From NCBI RefSeq assembly GCF_001640805.2, contig NC_066835.1, forward strand, positions 23,404,672-23,468,671: a DNA stretch of 64,000 nucleotides, given 5' to 3'. Of this stretch, positions 35,090 through 47,934 are shown one piece after another. Source of the stretch: Lates calcarifer. Taxonomy: Eukaryota > Chordata > Actinopteri > Centropomidae. Both the position numbers and the translations under genes were made by a program. Under the pieces are notes generated by a model. The model saw nothing but the letters and a program-made list of their open reading frames with translations, made no database searches and had not been told where the DNA came from. Positions within the stretch are counted from its first letter, which is position 1. Every line of letters begins with the position of its first letter.

Positions 35090-37176
35090 CTCCTCCTCCT
35101 TCTCTCCTCCCCCCTCCCTCTGATCACTCGTCTGTTTACACTCACTTTAACTCTGTTTGATCCTCCATCAATTCACTGTGAATTCACTGTGAATTCATTG
35201 ATTGAGTCAGTTTCAGTTGAAGTTAAATTACAGACATTAGTATAATATTTCAGACCAGAGTTTAATCCAGACATAATCCAGATTTTCACCAGGTTTAGAC
35301 CAAAACTAGATTACCAAACTTGGTGGTTCAGGTTAGAGACAGACAGACACATGATTCAGGTTAGAAACAGACAAACAGGTGTTACTGACAACAGATCTGA
35401 GACAAACTGTGTTCGCTGCACAGGAACATTGATGTTACCTCACTTTGAACCAGATTTAAACTAGATATAAACCAGATTTAATTTCAATGAAGCTTCATTA
35501 ACATTTTTGTTAAAAATGTAAACCTTAGAGACAAACTCAATCATTTTGGTTGTGAACTGGCCACAGACACTGTAAACCTACCAGGAAACGTAGGAAAATA
35601 TATTCATTGTGTGTGTGTTCAGTGTGTGCTCTGTGTGTGGGTGTGTGTGTGAGTAGGTATGTGTGGTATGAAGGAGAACTGGTTGGACAATATTTACCAG
35701 AAATACAAAGAGTTTGTGAGAAGGAATCTGTTGAATTAGACTCATGTAGAACAATAAGAGACACACATTAACATGTTACTGATAAAACTTCACAGTCTGA
35801 CTTATAAATATCTCTGTTTCTACAGGTTCTGAGCTTCAGATAAAATCATCTGTTTTTTGAATGAAGTTTGGCCTGAGGATACTCTGTTCAGTTAATGAAA
35901 AATCCCTCAGCCTTTATTTTCCAGTCACATGATTATTATTAATGATCTTTATTTAAACAGTTAAACCTGACTGGATGAACCAGACTAACCACATTCCAAA
36001 TCAAATCAAAAGACTGAAGACGGAACCACATAGCTGCAGGGTTCACCATGACCCAGGACCATGACCCTGGACCAGGTCAGCGGGCTTCAGACTTCTGTTT
36101 ATCTGTTTATTCATCTGGATGTTACTTTGATATATAGCACCCACCTAAACATTGTTATAGACCAAGCACACACCCCTATGGCAACAGAGGCCTCCCCCAG
36201 CAGAACAGTGCTCCCACCACACCACAAAAACTGCCTGGACCTGACTAATGTGTTGGTCCCCCTCTTGGACATCAGCAGTGGATCCTTTGGGTCCTGTGGG
36301 TTGCAGAGTGGGGCATTTATGCAGTTTGTATAAAATTACTGAAAAAGAAACGAGATGAGTGAAAGCGATAAATCATTCATCTGATTTTCTTCTATATTTT
36401 AGAAAATGTTTAAAACTGACTCACTAACATTTCCACTGTGTTTAAACAGTGAAATTGTATTTTTATTGTTGTTGTTAAACAGAGTGATATTCAGTATTTT
36501 CACTTCCTGCAACTTGCAGGACACTTTCAGTTGAAAAGCTGCTGAAGATAAAACAAGAACTCCACGAATAATGAGAATCAAACTGAACCTTCAAACTCCT
36601 CTGTGTGTGTATGTGTGCGCGCACATGTGTGTGCTTTAATTGCAGTATTTCCTTGTGTGCAACAGTTTCTGGGAAATTCCATCAACTCACTGGATGAGAA
36701 ACTTTTCTTCTTCTGTTCCTTCATTCAACATAAAGAAAACACGACAGCAGATCTTCCTGCTTGGCTTTAATCTAACAGCCACTATTATTATTATTATTAT
36801 TATTATTATTGTTGTTGTTGTTGTTATACATTAATATCATTATAAATACAGACACATTCAGATTATTTACTAATTATTTAACAAACAATGAAAACGTTAA
36901 CAGAGAAGGAAACTCTAAGAGAAAATATCAGGCTTTAACTGTGTGTTTAACTGTAAATTTCCCCATTGTGGGACTAATAAAGGATTACCTTATCTTATAG
37001 ACAGGTGTTACAGACAGATGTTAGGGGAGTAATTAACATATATTTTGTATGAAAACAATATAAATTCAGTGTCTGTTAAAAAAATGAATTGCATCCTGAA
37101 CTTGGTTCAGTTTTAAGAGACTGAGCTGAAGGTCGACTGAGGACAGAAAACACACAACAACAAAGACTGTGATAAA

Positions 37177-37211
<35 letters not shown>

Positions 37212-37779
37212 GCATGCTAACAGCCTCTAATGAGCTCTGTCTATTCACCTCTGTTTGATGAATCAGTTTAACAACTGGAGCGGTTTCCAAAGACAAACAC
37301 AGTCTCAGTTTAAACTGTCTCTGCATGTTCAAATTAAGTTCAGATAAACTTTATTAACATGGTGCTGTTGCTGAACAACAAACAAGTCTAAACAAGTTTA
37401 AAACAAGTTTAAATTTGATGAAAGTAAATGTTGGTAAATGTCAAATATAAAATATGTTTCATATTTTAGGGGCTGGTCTATTACCTCATAATCATCCTGT
37501 GGTTATCATTGTTAAAATAAATAACAAATCTGCTTCAGCAGTGATTTCTAAAACAGTTTTAAGATTTAATATGATGGCAGATAATAATAATAATAATAAT
37601 AATAATAATCTGTTCAGACTCATTTGGTAACTAATGACTGATGAATGTGACCTCTGTGTTTCTGATAGTATTAGGGTTAGGAGTGATTCTGACTGAGTCA
37701 CTGTCTCTGAATGTTTCACTGTTTCTCTGTCTGCTGCCATTTTGTTTCTGCAGCAACACAGTTCAACCAAACAACTATG

Positions 37780-37847
<68 letters not shown>

Positions 37848-38840
37848 CATTGTCTTTCCTCTGGGGGGCAGCACAGAGCTGATCCTGAAACTAAGGATGT
37901 TTTCTATCAATTTAACTTTCAGTTATGTGAAGTCGTTGTCGTCCATCACTGTCTCATGAACCTGTTGTCTATAAACACTTTTATTATCACAGAGATGTTA
38001 GAGAGCCTATAAACAGATAGAATCCTGAGGTTGTGTGTTGTGTGTGTTTCATATGGGACCCAATGAAGCCTTTTTCTGTTTGTGCAGGATCAGTGAAGTC
38101 CAACTGAACCAGGATCAGCCTCCTGAAACTGACTTCAGACTGTGAAATGTGAATTTCCCTGGAGATAAATAAAGTCTCTGTCAGTGGAAACAAAGAACCA
38201 GGACACTAAAAATGAGGTATTAATATTTAGACTAGGAACAGGACCAGGATCCAACTCAGGCTTTATCTATATTTAGTTAGTTTGTTGTTGGTCTGATGAG
38301 TTAAACCTCAGTGTCAGTGGTTTTATTAACTGCCACCATGTAACACACAGTTCCTGAATAAAAAGCTGTGACTCCAACTAGACTGCACCCATCAGAAGAA
38401 ATCAGGAAGTGAAGAAGGTGTTTCCCTGCCTCAGATTTGTGAGGACACACAGATCTGTCTGTCCATCTTCTCTTTTTCACTTCCTGATGTTTTTCTGGAG
38501 GGAAAATCCCTCCCCCTCTTTGTGTTTCCTTGTTTCCATGGTAACCATAAGAAGATATTGATAACCTGATCAGATATCATTCCTCCACAGACACATTTGT
38601 AATTATTCTTAGCAGATTTTCATTTTTCTCACATTTTGTTGTTGTTTTCAGTTTTCAGTTTTCAGACTCTCAGAGTATCTGAAAGTGTTAAGTGATAAAA
38701 ATGATGAAACTTAAACCTGTTTGTTTTTAATGTTTCTCAGAGCCTGAGACACTCAGAGATGACAAGGAAGAGAAGAGTCCATCCTGCAGTGTGATAAGCT
38801 TAACACGTCAGAGGAGGAATACCAACACGTCTCTCCATTG
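35090..38840. other. Intergenic stretch between genes B and A
   Basis: No gene recognised. It contains (ATT)n/(GTT)n at 36784-36825, (AAT)n at 37583-37609, and GT/CA microsatellites at 37181-37210 and 37785-37842. A LINE-like 3' end (AATTTCCCCATTGTGGGACT then AATAAAGGATTACC) ends near 36998 on the plus strand. Confidence 0.5.
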
Positions 38841-38845
38841 ACAGA

Positions 38846-39348
38846 CAAACAACACCTGACATATAAGACTTTCACTTGGGAAAACTCACCAATCAGAGAA
38901 GACCAGCAACACCACAGGTACGGATATAAATGAAGGTCAGTGATGTTACATTTTTGTTTATATGTGAGTCTCATCCAGTATTTTCTGATCCTCCCACATG
39001 TTGATGAGCATCCTGCTGCCTTCAGTCCTCATCATTAATACATCAGGGCTCTGACCATCAGATATTTTTCCCCTATATTTTTTTTATATTGCTATTTTCT
39101 TGTTTTGTTTCTTATAGACATAATTTTGGAATATTTTGGGATATTGTACCTATTTTCACTGTTATTGAAAGATATTTTTCTCTAATGTCCTCACATGCTC
39201 CTGTAGTGAGAGCTCAGGGTCATGTTTGTGTTTGAATTTCAGGAGCTCACTGACCCTCAGATATATGGGAACCTGAGGTGTTGCTGGTCTCCTCTGATTG
39301 GTGGGTTTTCCCAGGTGAAAGTCTATATGTCAGGTGTTGTTTGTCTAA
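38846..39348. repeat. Inverted repeat / foldback element
   Basis: The left arm (38846-38922) reads ACAAACAACACCTGACATAT then AAGACTTTCACTTGGGAAAA. The right arm (39272-39348) is its near-perfect reverse complement, continuing through the ACCAATCAGAG...ACCAGCAACACC segment. Arms are about 75 bp and the loop about 350 bp, AT-rich and non-coding. It resembles a foldback or MITE-type element; target duplications were not resolved. Confidence 0.75.
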
Positions 39349-40111
39349 GTTTTATTTAGGACTGAGGACCGAAAACATTGTGTTAATAAAGTGAGTTTGA
39401 GTAATGGACAGTTTGACTTTATTAAAATATAACAAAAGAAACAAACATGTTGTTTCAGCTACAGTCTGGGAGTTATGAATGAAGCAAAGTAAAACACATA
39501 AAACAGATAAACTGAACAGATTTAATACTCTGAGGTCTGCAGGTGTCCAGAGGCCGAAATCACGAAACAAACTGAGAATCACTCTGAACTCTGAGCGGAA
39601 AGAGTCACAGAATGATTTGGTTTCTTTTTCTAAATCATCTGAAAGACCTGTTTCATTTAGAGCTTCTTCCAAACATCAACTACAAACAGCCCAGTGAAGA
39701 AATTCAGTTTCATGTCTGAACACACTGTACAAATAAAGTTGGTTTGAATACAACCCCTGGATCCTGGATACCTGTAGTCATTCTGGTCAACCAATCAGAC
39801 GACCAATTGGACAATTGATCAGGTGACTGATCAGATGATCGGCTTGGTGTGTGCAGAGTTTCGTTTTCAGACTGAAGGTGACCATGAACCTGCTGTGTGT
39901 ATTTGAACTTTAACGTGTATTTCCACGTGTGTTCAAACAGGACACATGTTTATCTGAGTAAATGTGTTCATGTGTGTCACTCGTCTCCGTGTGAGATAGA
40001 TTACATCTTCTTATACCTACATACTTGTTGTGTGTGTGCATGTGCGTGCTGACCCACCTGTGAAGGTACATGTGTATGTGTGTGTGTTCATGTGTTGTGA
40101 TGTGTGTTGTG

Positions 40112-43100
40112 TTATATTTGGCGGCGGTTGGCCCTGGATCGTCTTTTGGACGTTCGGCTCCTCACCAGAGCTTTCGGCTGAGGGATGATTGGCTGAGGTG
40201 GGAGGGGGGGGTTTTGGATGACGCGGGTGGAGCTTATGGGGGGAAGGGCAGGGCTCTGTTGGACATTGGGGGGGGGTTGTTGTAGTTGGACAGGGCTCTG
40301 AGGTTTGGCTGAGCGAGAGCTGAACTTTTTCTTCCCTCCCTCTTCAGAGTCGGAGCTCTCATCCTCTGAGAGACAAACACAAACAGATGTTGAACATCCA
40401 GAGGTGAAAAAGTACCAAATATCACACTGTAAAAATACTCAGTTACAAGTAAACGCCTTCATTTGAAATGAGTAAAACTACAAACATCAGCAAACTATAT
40501 TAAAACTAAAAGTACTCATTCTGTTAGTGTTATACTGTAATTGATTACATTAGACAATATATTGTTTCCATGGGAACATGACGCTGTGTAACATCTTTAT
40601 GTGCAGAGTAACTAGTAACTTGTAACTCCAGTTATCCAGTTAGATAATAGCAATGAAATCTACAATATTTCCCTATAATTGTAGTATAAGTATAAAATAC
40701 TAAAAGTACAAGTTTCGCAGTTACTATGATATATGTAAAGTTGATTTGTATATTATTGTTTATGGTATAATGTAGTAAAGTGTTTCTAAGACAGTACAGT
40801 GTAATAATGTCTCACCATCTTCTTCCTCCACACTGTTTGCAGCAGCTGCAGCAGGTTCTGAAATCAATCAATCAATCAATCAATCAGAAACTGTGGTCAA
40901 ATCTAATTAGATATTCAGAGGTAGAAGTAAAAAAACAGAACGTACCAGGTGCTGTTACCTGATTGGTTGCTGGGGCTACAAACAAACAACAAAAAACAAA
41001 TAAACAGATGATAAGAAATAAACAAATGAATGGTTGTATTTATTATCTAAAGATTAAAGAATAAAAGAATCCATGGGTCAACATTTTGATGAAAGCCAGG
41101 ATGAGTAGATGAATGGATGGATGAATGAATGAACATAAGTATGAACGTGTTTTTACCGTCTGCAGTCTCTGAACTGGAGCTGCTGGTGTCTGAAAAACAT
41201 CAACACTCATTTTATTATCTGCTGAGCTGCTCACACACACATGAGCAAATGAACAGGTGAGTGGGTGAACAGGTGAGCAGGTGAACAGGTGAGTCACAGT
41301 GTTGTTGAATGTTGAAGCAGAAACGTAATTCTGATGGATCTGATATCAGGAAACAGCTCTCAGTGTGAACACATGATACCTCAGGTGAATGTTTAGGTGA
41401 GGATTATCATCATCATCATCATCATTATCATCACGTTCCTACCTGAAGGTCCTCCTCCATAATACTGAGGTTCATCTGAAAACAGAGAAGAAATTAATCA
41501 GTAAAACAAAGACGTCTCTGATGTCGAATATTTAAGCTAAATCAGAGTTTATTGTAGATTCATGACCAAATATTGAAGATGAGTGAAATGTATTTTCATG
41601 TTTTTACAGGAGGAAAATGCAGAACTGATTTTTAAGATCTTGTCATGTGAAGGCAGGTAAATCACAGGTGTAATTAGACGTAATCAGTTCAGCTTCAGCT
41701 CAGTCATTGTCATGGTTTATTGGGATGCTTTTATTTATCAACACCTGAAATTCCACTGCTGAGTCTCAATAGAAAGTTTATCAGGTTGACCACGAGATGT
41801 CAGAGTAAGACAGGTAACCTCAGGTAAAAACTGATTCCACTCTCTTTATTTATTCCATCAGACATGTGAACAGCAGGAGAAAAGTTTAAATGTACAGACT
41901 GATCACTGCAGACATTTGTATATATCTTCGTGGTCATTAAACTGACATTTGCCACATGATGTCTTCATCTGTGGCTCTACTTTTCACCTGTTGACTGCTA
42001 TGTTTTGCAGCAGTAGTTGTTATGTTAGTTCTTATGTGAAATTTTCTGAAATATAAAATTATTTTTTTCATTTTTAAAATGTCAGTGAGAAAAGAAATGG
42101 TTTTAAGGAATTAATGACTGACTGAATCTGATAAATGAGTATTTTTTTTGTTCTCTGTTCTTTAACAGATTCAAAGTTAAATTCAGAGGTTTTGGTTGGG
42201 GGTGGGGTGTGGGGTGGGGGGCTTACCTGGCTGATCAGGAGAGACAGCGTTCATACTCTCTGAAACAACAGAACAGTTCATTCAGAAATTAATTGAACTT
42301 TACAGTCATGACTGACTGACATGATTTCTCAGTAAACTACTCACTCTTATTTTAAAAAATGAATGAACGTTTAGTTTTCAGTCTCTGGTGAATCACTGAC
42401 TGATTTCATACATAAAGGGAGTTGAGCTGAGTTTTGTCAGAAATTTGATACTGATTATATTCCTCTGTTATTTTCTTTGCTTCTGCAGGGAATGTGTATG
42501 AAACATTATCAGTCATTTTAATGAAAGATACTCCAATATGCAGATGATACACATCTGTATGTGTGTATCTCTGCCAGCTTTCTGTCTTCTTACTACTTCT
42601 CTTTCTGATAATTGATAAATAAATATCAATATTGGAATAATTCTAAAAAACTTCTTTCAGGTCAGAGAGACAGAAACTAACTGCATTCCAACTGATCAGA
42701 CAGATCTGGGAGTGATTTAGATTCTAAACACAAACTTTATTTCTTCTTTTGACACAAAACATGTTTTTTCATTTTAGGATCATCAGTGATGTTTCATGTT
42801 TTCATTATTAACAAACTGAAACACCTGAGTCTTAAAATGTGACTCACCTGTGGGAGCCTCATCAGATGTTGAATCTTTATCTGACAAACAGGTGAGACAT
42901 AGACAGGTGAGACAGAAACAGGTGACACAGAAACAGGTGAGATAGAAACAGGTGAGATAGACAGGTGAGACACAGACATGATACAGAAACAGGTGAGACA
43001 CAGACATGTGAGACAGAAACAGGTGAGACAGGGACAGGTGAGACAGAGACAGGTCCAGTGTAAATGTCAATGATCAGAGACAGACAGGTGATTTACCTGT

Positions 43101-43710
43101 TGACATGACTTGTATTCCAGCGTCTGCAAACATGAAACAGTTTGATTAAAAACAGGTATGTCTGTCACCAGCCAATCAAACTGGAATGTCATCAGTTTTT
43201 AATTTAATTATCAGTCAGAACAGATATTGATCAGATGATTTTATATCTAACCGCTGGAGTCAAGGTCTCCTTCCACCAGCAGGATGAACAGAGAGAACAC
43301 AAGAACAACGTTCCTGCAACACAAACACAACACTCAGTCTGAGAATCTTTCTGTCCTCACAGGGCCACCATACTTCCAACACACTAAACCTTAACAGCTC
43401 AAACAGTTTCTGCTGCTTCACATTTTATTTTCATTTAGACACCTCTCTCTGATTGCCTCCTTCCATTATAACAGAAAAACAAGAACAAACTAACAAATGA
43501 AAATAGTTCAGACCTTAAAATGTAACGTTTATCCTGGGGGTGGTGCTGTAGGATAAATCTGGACAAACTTTATCTACATCTTTAGAGCTGATTTAAGATG
43601 TTAACCTTAGAAATCAGCTGTGACGTGTTGCATTGTGGTTCAACAGGTCTGTACGCTGCTTCAAATTTAAACTGAAACACACAGAGATGATGGACGTACC
43701 TGGTGAACAT
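40112..43710 (-). CDS. Gene A: secreted Ser/Asp/Glu-rich protein with basic Pro/Gln-rich tail
   Basis: Exons, minus strand: 43710-43700, 43313-43252, 43123-43097, 42880-42848, 42259-42227, 41475-41443, 41189-41157, 40975-40946, 40857-40816 and 40365-40112. They join to 185 codons plus stop. Intron 1 is phase 2 and all others phase 1; four consecutive exons are exactly 33 nt. MFTRNVVLVFSLFILLVEGD is a signal peptide. Short segments follow: DAGIQVMST, DKDSTSDEAPT, ESMNAVSPDQP, DEPQYYGGGPS, DTSSSSSETAD, APATNQVTAP, then EPAAAAANSVEEED. The last exon goes from EDESSDSEEGGKKK through a Pro/Gln-rich stretch to VRSRTSKRRSRANRRQI. The protein is thus acidic first and strongly basic at the end. No family name recognised; architecture marks it as a paralogue of genes B and C. 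Confidence 0.68.
42196..42221 (+). other. G-quadruplex-prone tract at a splice donor
   Basis: GGGGG, GGGG, GGGG and GGGGGG runs end 5 bp from the donor of gene A exon 42259-42227. The transcript strand is C-rich here. Confidence 0.4.
42885..43060. repeat. CAGGTGAGACAGAAA minisatellite
   Basis: Units of 16-17 bp built on ACAGGTGAGACAGAAA fill the intron immediately 5' (minus sense) of gene A exon 42880-42848. The motif is related to the arrays in introns of genes B and C. Confidence 0.8.
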
Positions 43711-43859
43711 GATGCTGTGAGGTCAGACAGGTCCCTGATCAGTATGACAGGTAGATTATCAGTCAGACAGGTGAATGCTCAGGTAGGCAGACAGGTGAGT
43801 GTTACAGTACTTCAGTATTGCACTGCAGGAATCTTGTGGCTCTGAGTGTCTGGTGGAGG

Positions 43860-43867
43860 TTTATATA
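43860..43867 (-). promoter_or_regulatory. TATA box of gene A
   Basis: TATATAAA on the minus strand, 150 bp upstream of the ATG at 43710. Confidence 0.5.
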
Positions 43868-43913
43868 TCTGCCTAAATGTCAGCAGGACAGAGGACGGAC
43901 CAGAGAGAGGCTG

Positions 43914-43916
<3 letters not shown>

Positions 43917-43950
<34 letters not shown>
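43917..43950. repeat. (GT)n microsatellite
   Basis: Dinucleotide run upstream of gene A. Similar CA/GT runs lie at 44321-44352, 44418-44437, 47904-47930 and 1132-1200. Confidence 0.9.
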
Positions 43951-43951
<1 letters not shown>

Positions 43952-44316
43952 TCAGGTTTCTGTGTTAATGTTCTGCAGGAGGAGGTGAAGAAGACTCCCA
44001 CACAGGTAAGAATTTCCATATCTGTGAGGACTTTGAAACCTGAAGTCAAACTTTAGACAAGAATTCACCTCATTGATGTGTTGCCAATATGTTGCTAATA
44101 TGCTGCTAATGTGTAGCTGATGTGTTGTTGACGTGTTGTTGAGGTGTTTGTCTACACTTTAAAAACCTAAAAAAAAAAAAAAACTAAGACGCTGAAAAGA
44201 GATTTTCACCTCTGATGATAACAACCTGAAAACTAGGATTTTAATAACGTCTGAAAGAAGACTGTACTGACGTTAGAGGAACTTCTTCATGTTAATATCT
44301 TCAGTGTAAATCTGGT

Positions 44317-44354
<38 letters not shown>

Positions 44355-44988
44355 ACTGAGTGTTTGTGGAGTTTCCAGACGTCCTCACAGTTCGGGGAAT
44401 CCCCCTCTGACAAACAGACACACACACACACACACACTGAGTCTGAACATTAGCAGCAGGTTGAATTTCACCAGACTCAGATGCACCTGATAGAACCTGG
44501 AGAACAATCAGAGCAGAACAATGACGCTTTACCTGGAAGCAGATCCACCACAGACCAGATCCACCACAGACCAGAAACACCACAGACCAAGACTGGGTTG
44601 CAGCATGTAACTGACTTAAAGTCATAAAGACTTAAAATCTTTCAGAAAGTGTCACCTGCTGATGGTGAACAGGCTTTAACAGGTCATATGTTGTGTTTTT
44701 ATTGTTGTAGCAGGGAAGTTGTTCCATTTTTTAAAAACAGCACAATGTCAGTTACATGACACCTGATAGTTTGTGTGGTGCAAACACTTTGAATTTGGAG
44801 ACAGTAACTCTCCACAGTTATAACCAGCTGCTGCTGTTTCTGATGTTGGAAATCAGAGTGTTGTTGTTTTAATTCACTGTTAGAGAAAAAGCTCTTTATA
44901 AAGTGTTCAGACTCATGTCTCTGTACTCCTGGCTTCACAGTCATCACAGTCATTGTCTGTGTCCTGTGAAGATGTCATTGGTGTGTTT

Positions 44989-45897
44989 TAGAGATAGACC
45001 GATATGGTTTTTTCAGGGCCGATACCAATCCTGATTACTAGTAGTCAAGGAGGCAGATAACCGATATTTGGAGCCGATATTCATTTGCAGTAAAAGTGAA
45101 AATATTGGTGCCAAAATTTTAAATAATACAAACTCCAACACTTAACTTTGTTTAAATGCCTTTACGCATTTGTTTATTAAACAGCTATGCAGATTTGCAA
45201 CATGTTAAAGTTTTTTATCTTAGACAATAGACATCTTTGTTTTAAAATTCTAACAGAAAGTGCAGGGAACTCCCAGGCTCAGCAGCATGTCTTATAAAGT
45301 TAAATGAAAACTTGAACAAATAAATAGCTCCCTAAAGTTTTCTACAGTAAATACAGTTTTCCAAAATTTCAATACAACTGAAATGTTATTTTATCTTTCT
45401 CTTATCTTTAACAAAAACAAAAATTGCAGGGGGCTCCCAGGGTCAGCAGCTTCTCTTATAAAGTTAACTGAAATTTTAGATAAATAAATAAATAGCTTCC
45501 TGAAGTTTTATAAAGTAAATAAAACAAAGTTAAATAAAATTTGCACAGAAATGTGAATCTCAAATCAATTAGTAATTCCAGTTGAGCAGCACCAGATTAT
45601 GGTGCAAAAAGCAAAGTTGTTCAGTATGCGTGAACACTGTGCATGCACAGCTTTCACTGCTGATTGGCTGTTAACCGTGCCGTGGCTCTGTGTGTAACCA
45701 AATCAGATAGTGCTGTGGGTGGGACAATGCTAGAGACAGAGTAGTGACTGCAGACAGAGAGGCGCAGCTGCATCAAAGCCAAAATAACCCAGTTTTAAAT
45801 TGATCTCTTATCGGCTGTCGGATTAAAAAAAAAAAAAGGCAGATGCCGATATGCGTCAAAATGCCAAATATCGGTGCCGATAATTGGTCTATCCCTA
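44989..45897. mobile_element. hAT-type non-autonomous transposon (MITE), intact ends
   Basis: The left end TAGAGATAGACCGATATGGT and the right end, reversed, TAGGGATAGACCAATTATCG form inverted repeats with several internal ATATCGG copies. The element is flanked by a perfect 8-bp duplication GTGTGTTT (44981-44988 and 45898-45905), the hAT signature. It is 909 bp with no transposase ORF. Confidence 0.92.
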
Positions 45898-45927
45898 GTG
45901 TGTTTTCTCATATGTGTTGCTGCGGTA

Positions 45928-47050
45928 TCAGACAGCAGGGCAAACTCTGGATAGTTTTACTGGTCCATGATTAGAGGGTAGTCTCTCCCTGCCAGCTGGA
46001 CCAGGTCTGTTCCCTCCTCCTTCCATGTTTCCATGAGTTTGCTGTGGGTCAGTAGAGGCTCCTTTGATTGTTGGTACCTGTGCAGTTGATATTTCTGGTG
46101 AAGCTGCAGAAATAACTAATTGTCTTTCTTCATATGTGACCAAAACATCATAGCTTTTCAATGTCCCTTGTGTGTGAGTGCATGGAGATGGGTATGATCT
46201 CTTTCCTTCACCTGAGAACACCACTGACCATTGACAGCTCCTTTTCAGAGCTCTGCTGTGACTAATTCAGCCTTTGATCTCTGAATTTTGCCCTATCTCC
46301 TCCTCACATCCAAACAGTGCTCCTCATATCTCCTTTTTTTTTGTTTGTGCACAGTTACTTCCTGCTTCCATCATTGTCTGCATTGCATAGGCCACAGGAA
46401 ACCATGCCATCTTTTTAGGTGTCAGTGGACATATTGTTCTCGAGTATTTCCCAATGTGTCACGTTCATGTTCCTGCTGTTGTTCACTTTCCAGCAAGCTG
46501 CATAAAGGGTTAACAGATAGATTGGGACTGAATCTTCAGGCATAGTTAATTACGCCCAGCAAATCTCTGCAGAGAATAGTTTGTTGCCTAGGTAAATAAT
46601 TTTACTCATCACAGACTGACACTTCTGTTTGTTCAGCTTCAGCCCCTTACCTCTTAGTGGCTCATCGTTCTCTGTCCACATCATGCAGACACTCCCACAC
46701 CTTCCATGCCATCAACCAGGTGCTGCGTTGTCCTGTGGAAAACTTCAGGAGCTGAGGTGATTCCAAAGGGCGTATGAAGGCAACAATACCAACCAATAAG
46801 CTTGTTGAACATATAGCTCAGTTTGTTAAAACCCTGATGATGCATCCAGTGCAGAAAAAACACTGCTGCTTGTAATGTAATGTAATGTAACTTGTAATGT
46901 CTGACATTGTTGGAGGTCTGTGGGGCCATCTTTTGATCAATTAGGGCGAAATCCTTTGGATTGCTGCAGAGTCTCAGATCCTCAGGTCATTTTCTACATT
47001 GACAAAGGAACTGACCCAATAAGTAGGTTCCCCAGACATTCCTGAATGGT
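45928..47050 (-). mobile_element. Decayed Ty3/gypsy-type LTR retrotransposon fragment
   Basis: The minus strand shows broken reverse transcriptase pieces in order: EPTYWVSSFVNVEND (near 47000), CLHTPFGITSAPEVFHRTTQ with HLVDGMEGVGVSA (46681-46790), and a thumb-like LRGKGLKLNKQKCQ (near 46640). The FGITSAPEVFHR block is typical of Ty3/gypsy RT. A C-terminal-like piece (LKSYDVLVTYEERQLVISAA) is open at 45928-46224. Stops and frameshifts are present, and no LTRs, protease or intact integrase were found. A nonfunctional genomic relic. Confidence 0.7.
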
Positions 47051-47902
47051 CACGATATGGACTTCTTTAAAGGGCAGGGGAAAATTATTTGGCTCTCAGA
47101 GAATATTCATATTGTTCTGGCATCATATAGGGAACCATTACTACAGGATGTTCTCTCCAGGTCTCTACACTATGTTCTATCATTTGCAGAACGTTTACCT
47201 CACAGCCGCACATACAATGCAATGCAAACAGCGTCACTCGTGTACTGGCTGTATCAGTACAACATAGTGTTGGTAATGAAAACATGATGTTTTCACAGAC
47301 TCTGCTTTGGTGTCTGTCCCGTCTGATCCAGAATCAGTTTCTAGCAGAAGGATGTTTAAGGGTTAGGGTTAGGGTAGGGACAGACAGACATCAGACTACC
47401 TGTTGAGATGGATTCTGTCCAACAAACTCACCTGTCCAACTTTATTACAGAGCTGTTTCGATATTTGGAGGGAATCAAAGGATAGTCCACAGGCAAATAG
47501 GAAAATATTTGAGTGATCATAAAAACAAAATACATACAACACTACTTTACCTGACAGCACTAACAGTGTCATTAGTGATGTCTCTACAGGTATATACAGG
47601 TGTGTTGTTCATGATCAGACTTTTCTAACATTTTTTATAAATTGTTTCAATATAAACTCCAAACTATCTTGGTTAGTACTTTAGAAAATAAGTATTAGTC
47701 TCACCTGTTTGTTAGCTGTCGCTGTGGTTACCTGTAGTAATACACCTGATTTAGAACACTGGTTAAACCTTATCCTGAACTATTTCATGTCCACAGCGAT
47801 TTGATTAAATACAATGCTATTAATACTTAATATTAACAGGCTAAAATGACATTTGAATAGAGACACAGCAGAAACAGCAGGTACCTGAAAAAATGCAGGT
47901 AA

Positions 47903-47934
<32 letters not shown>

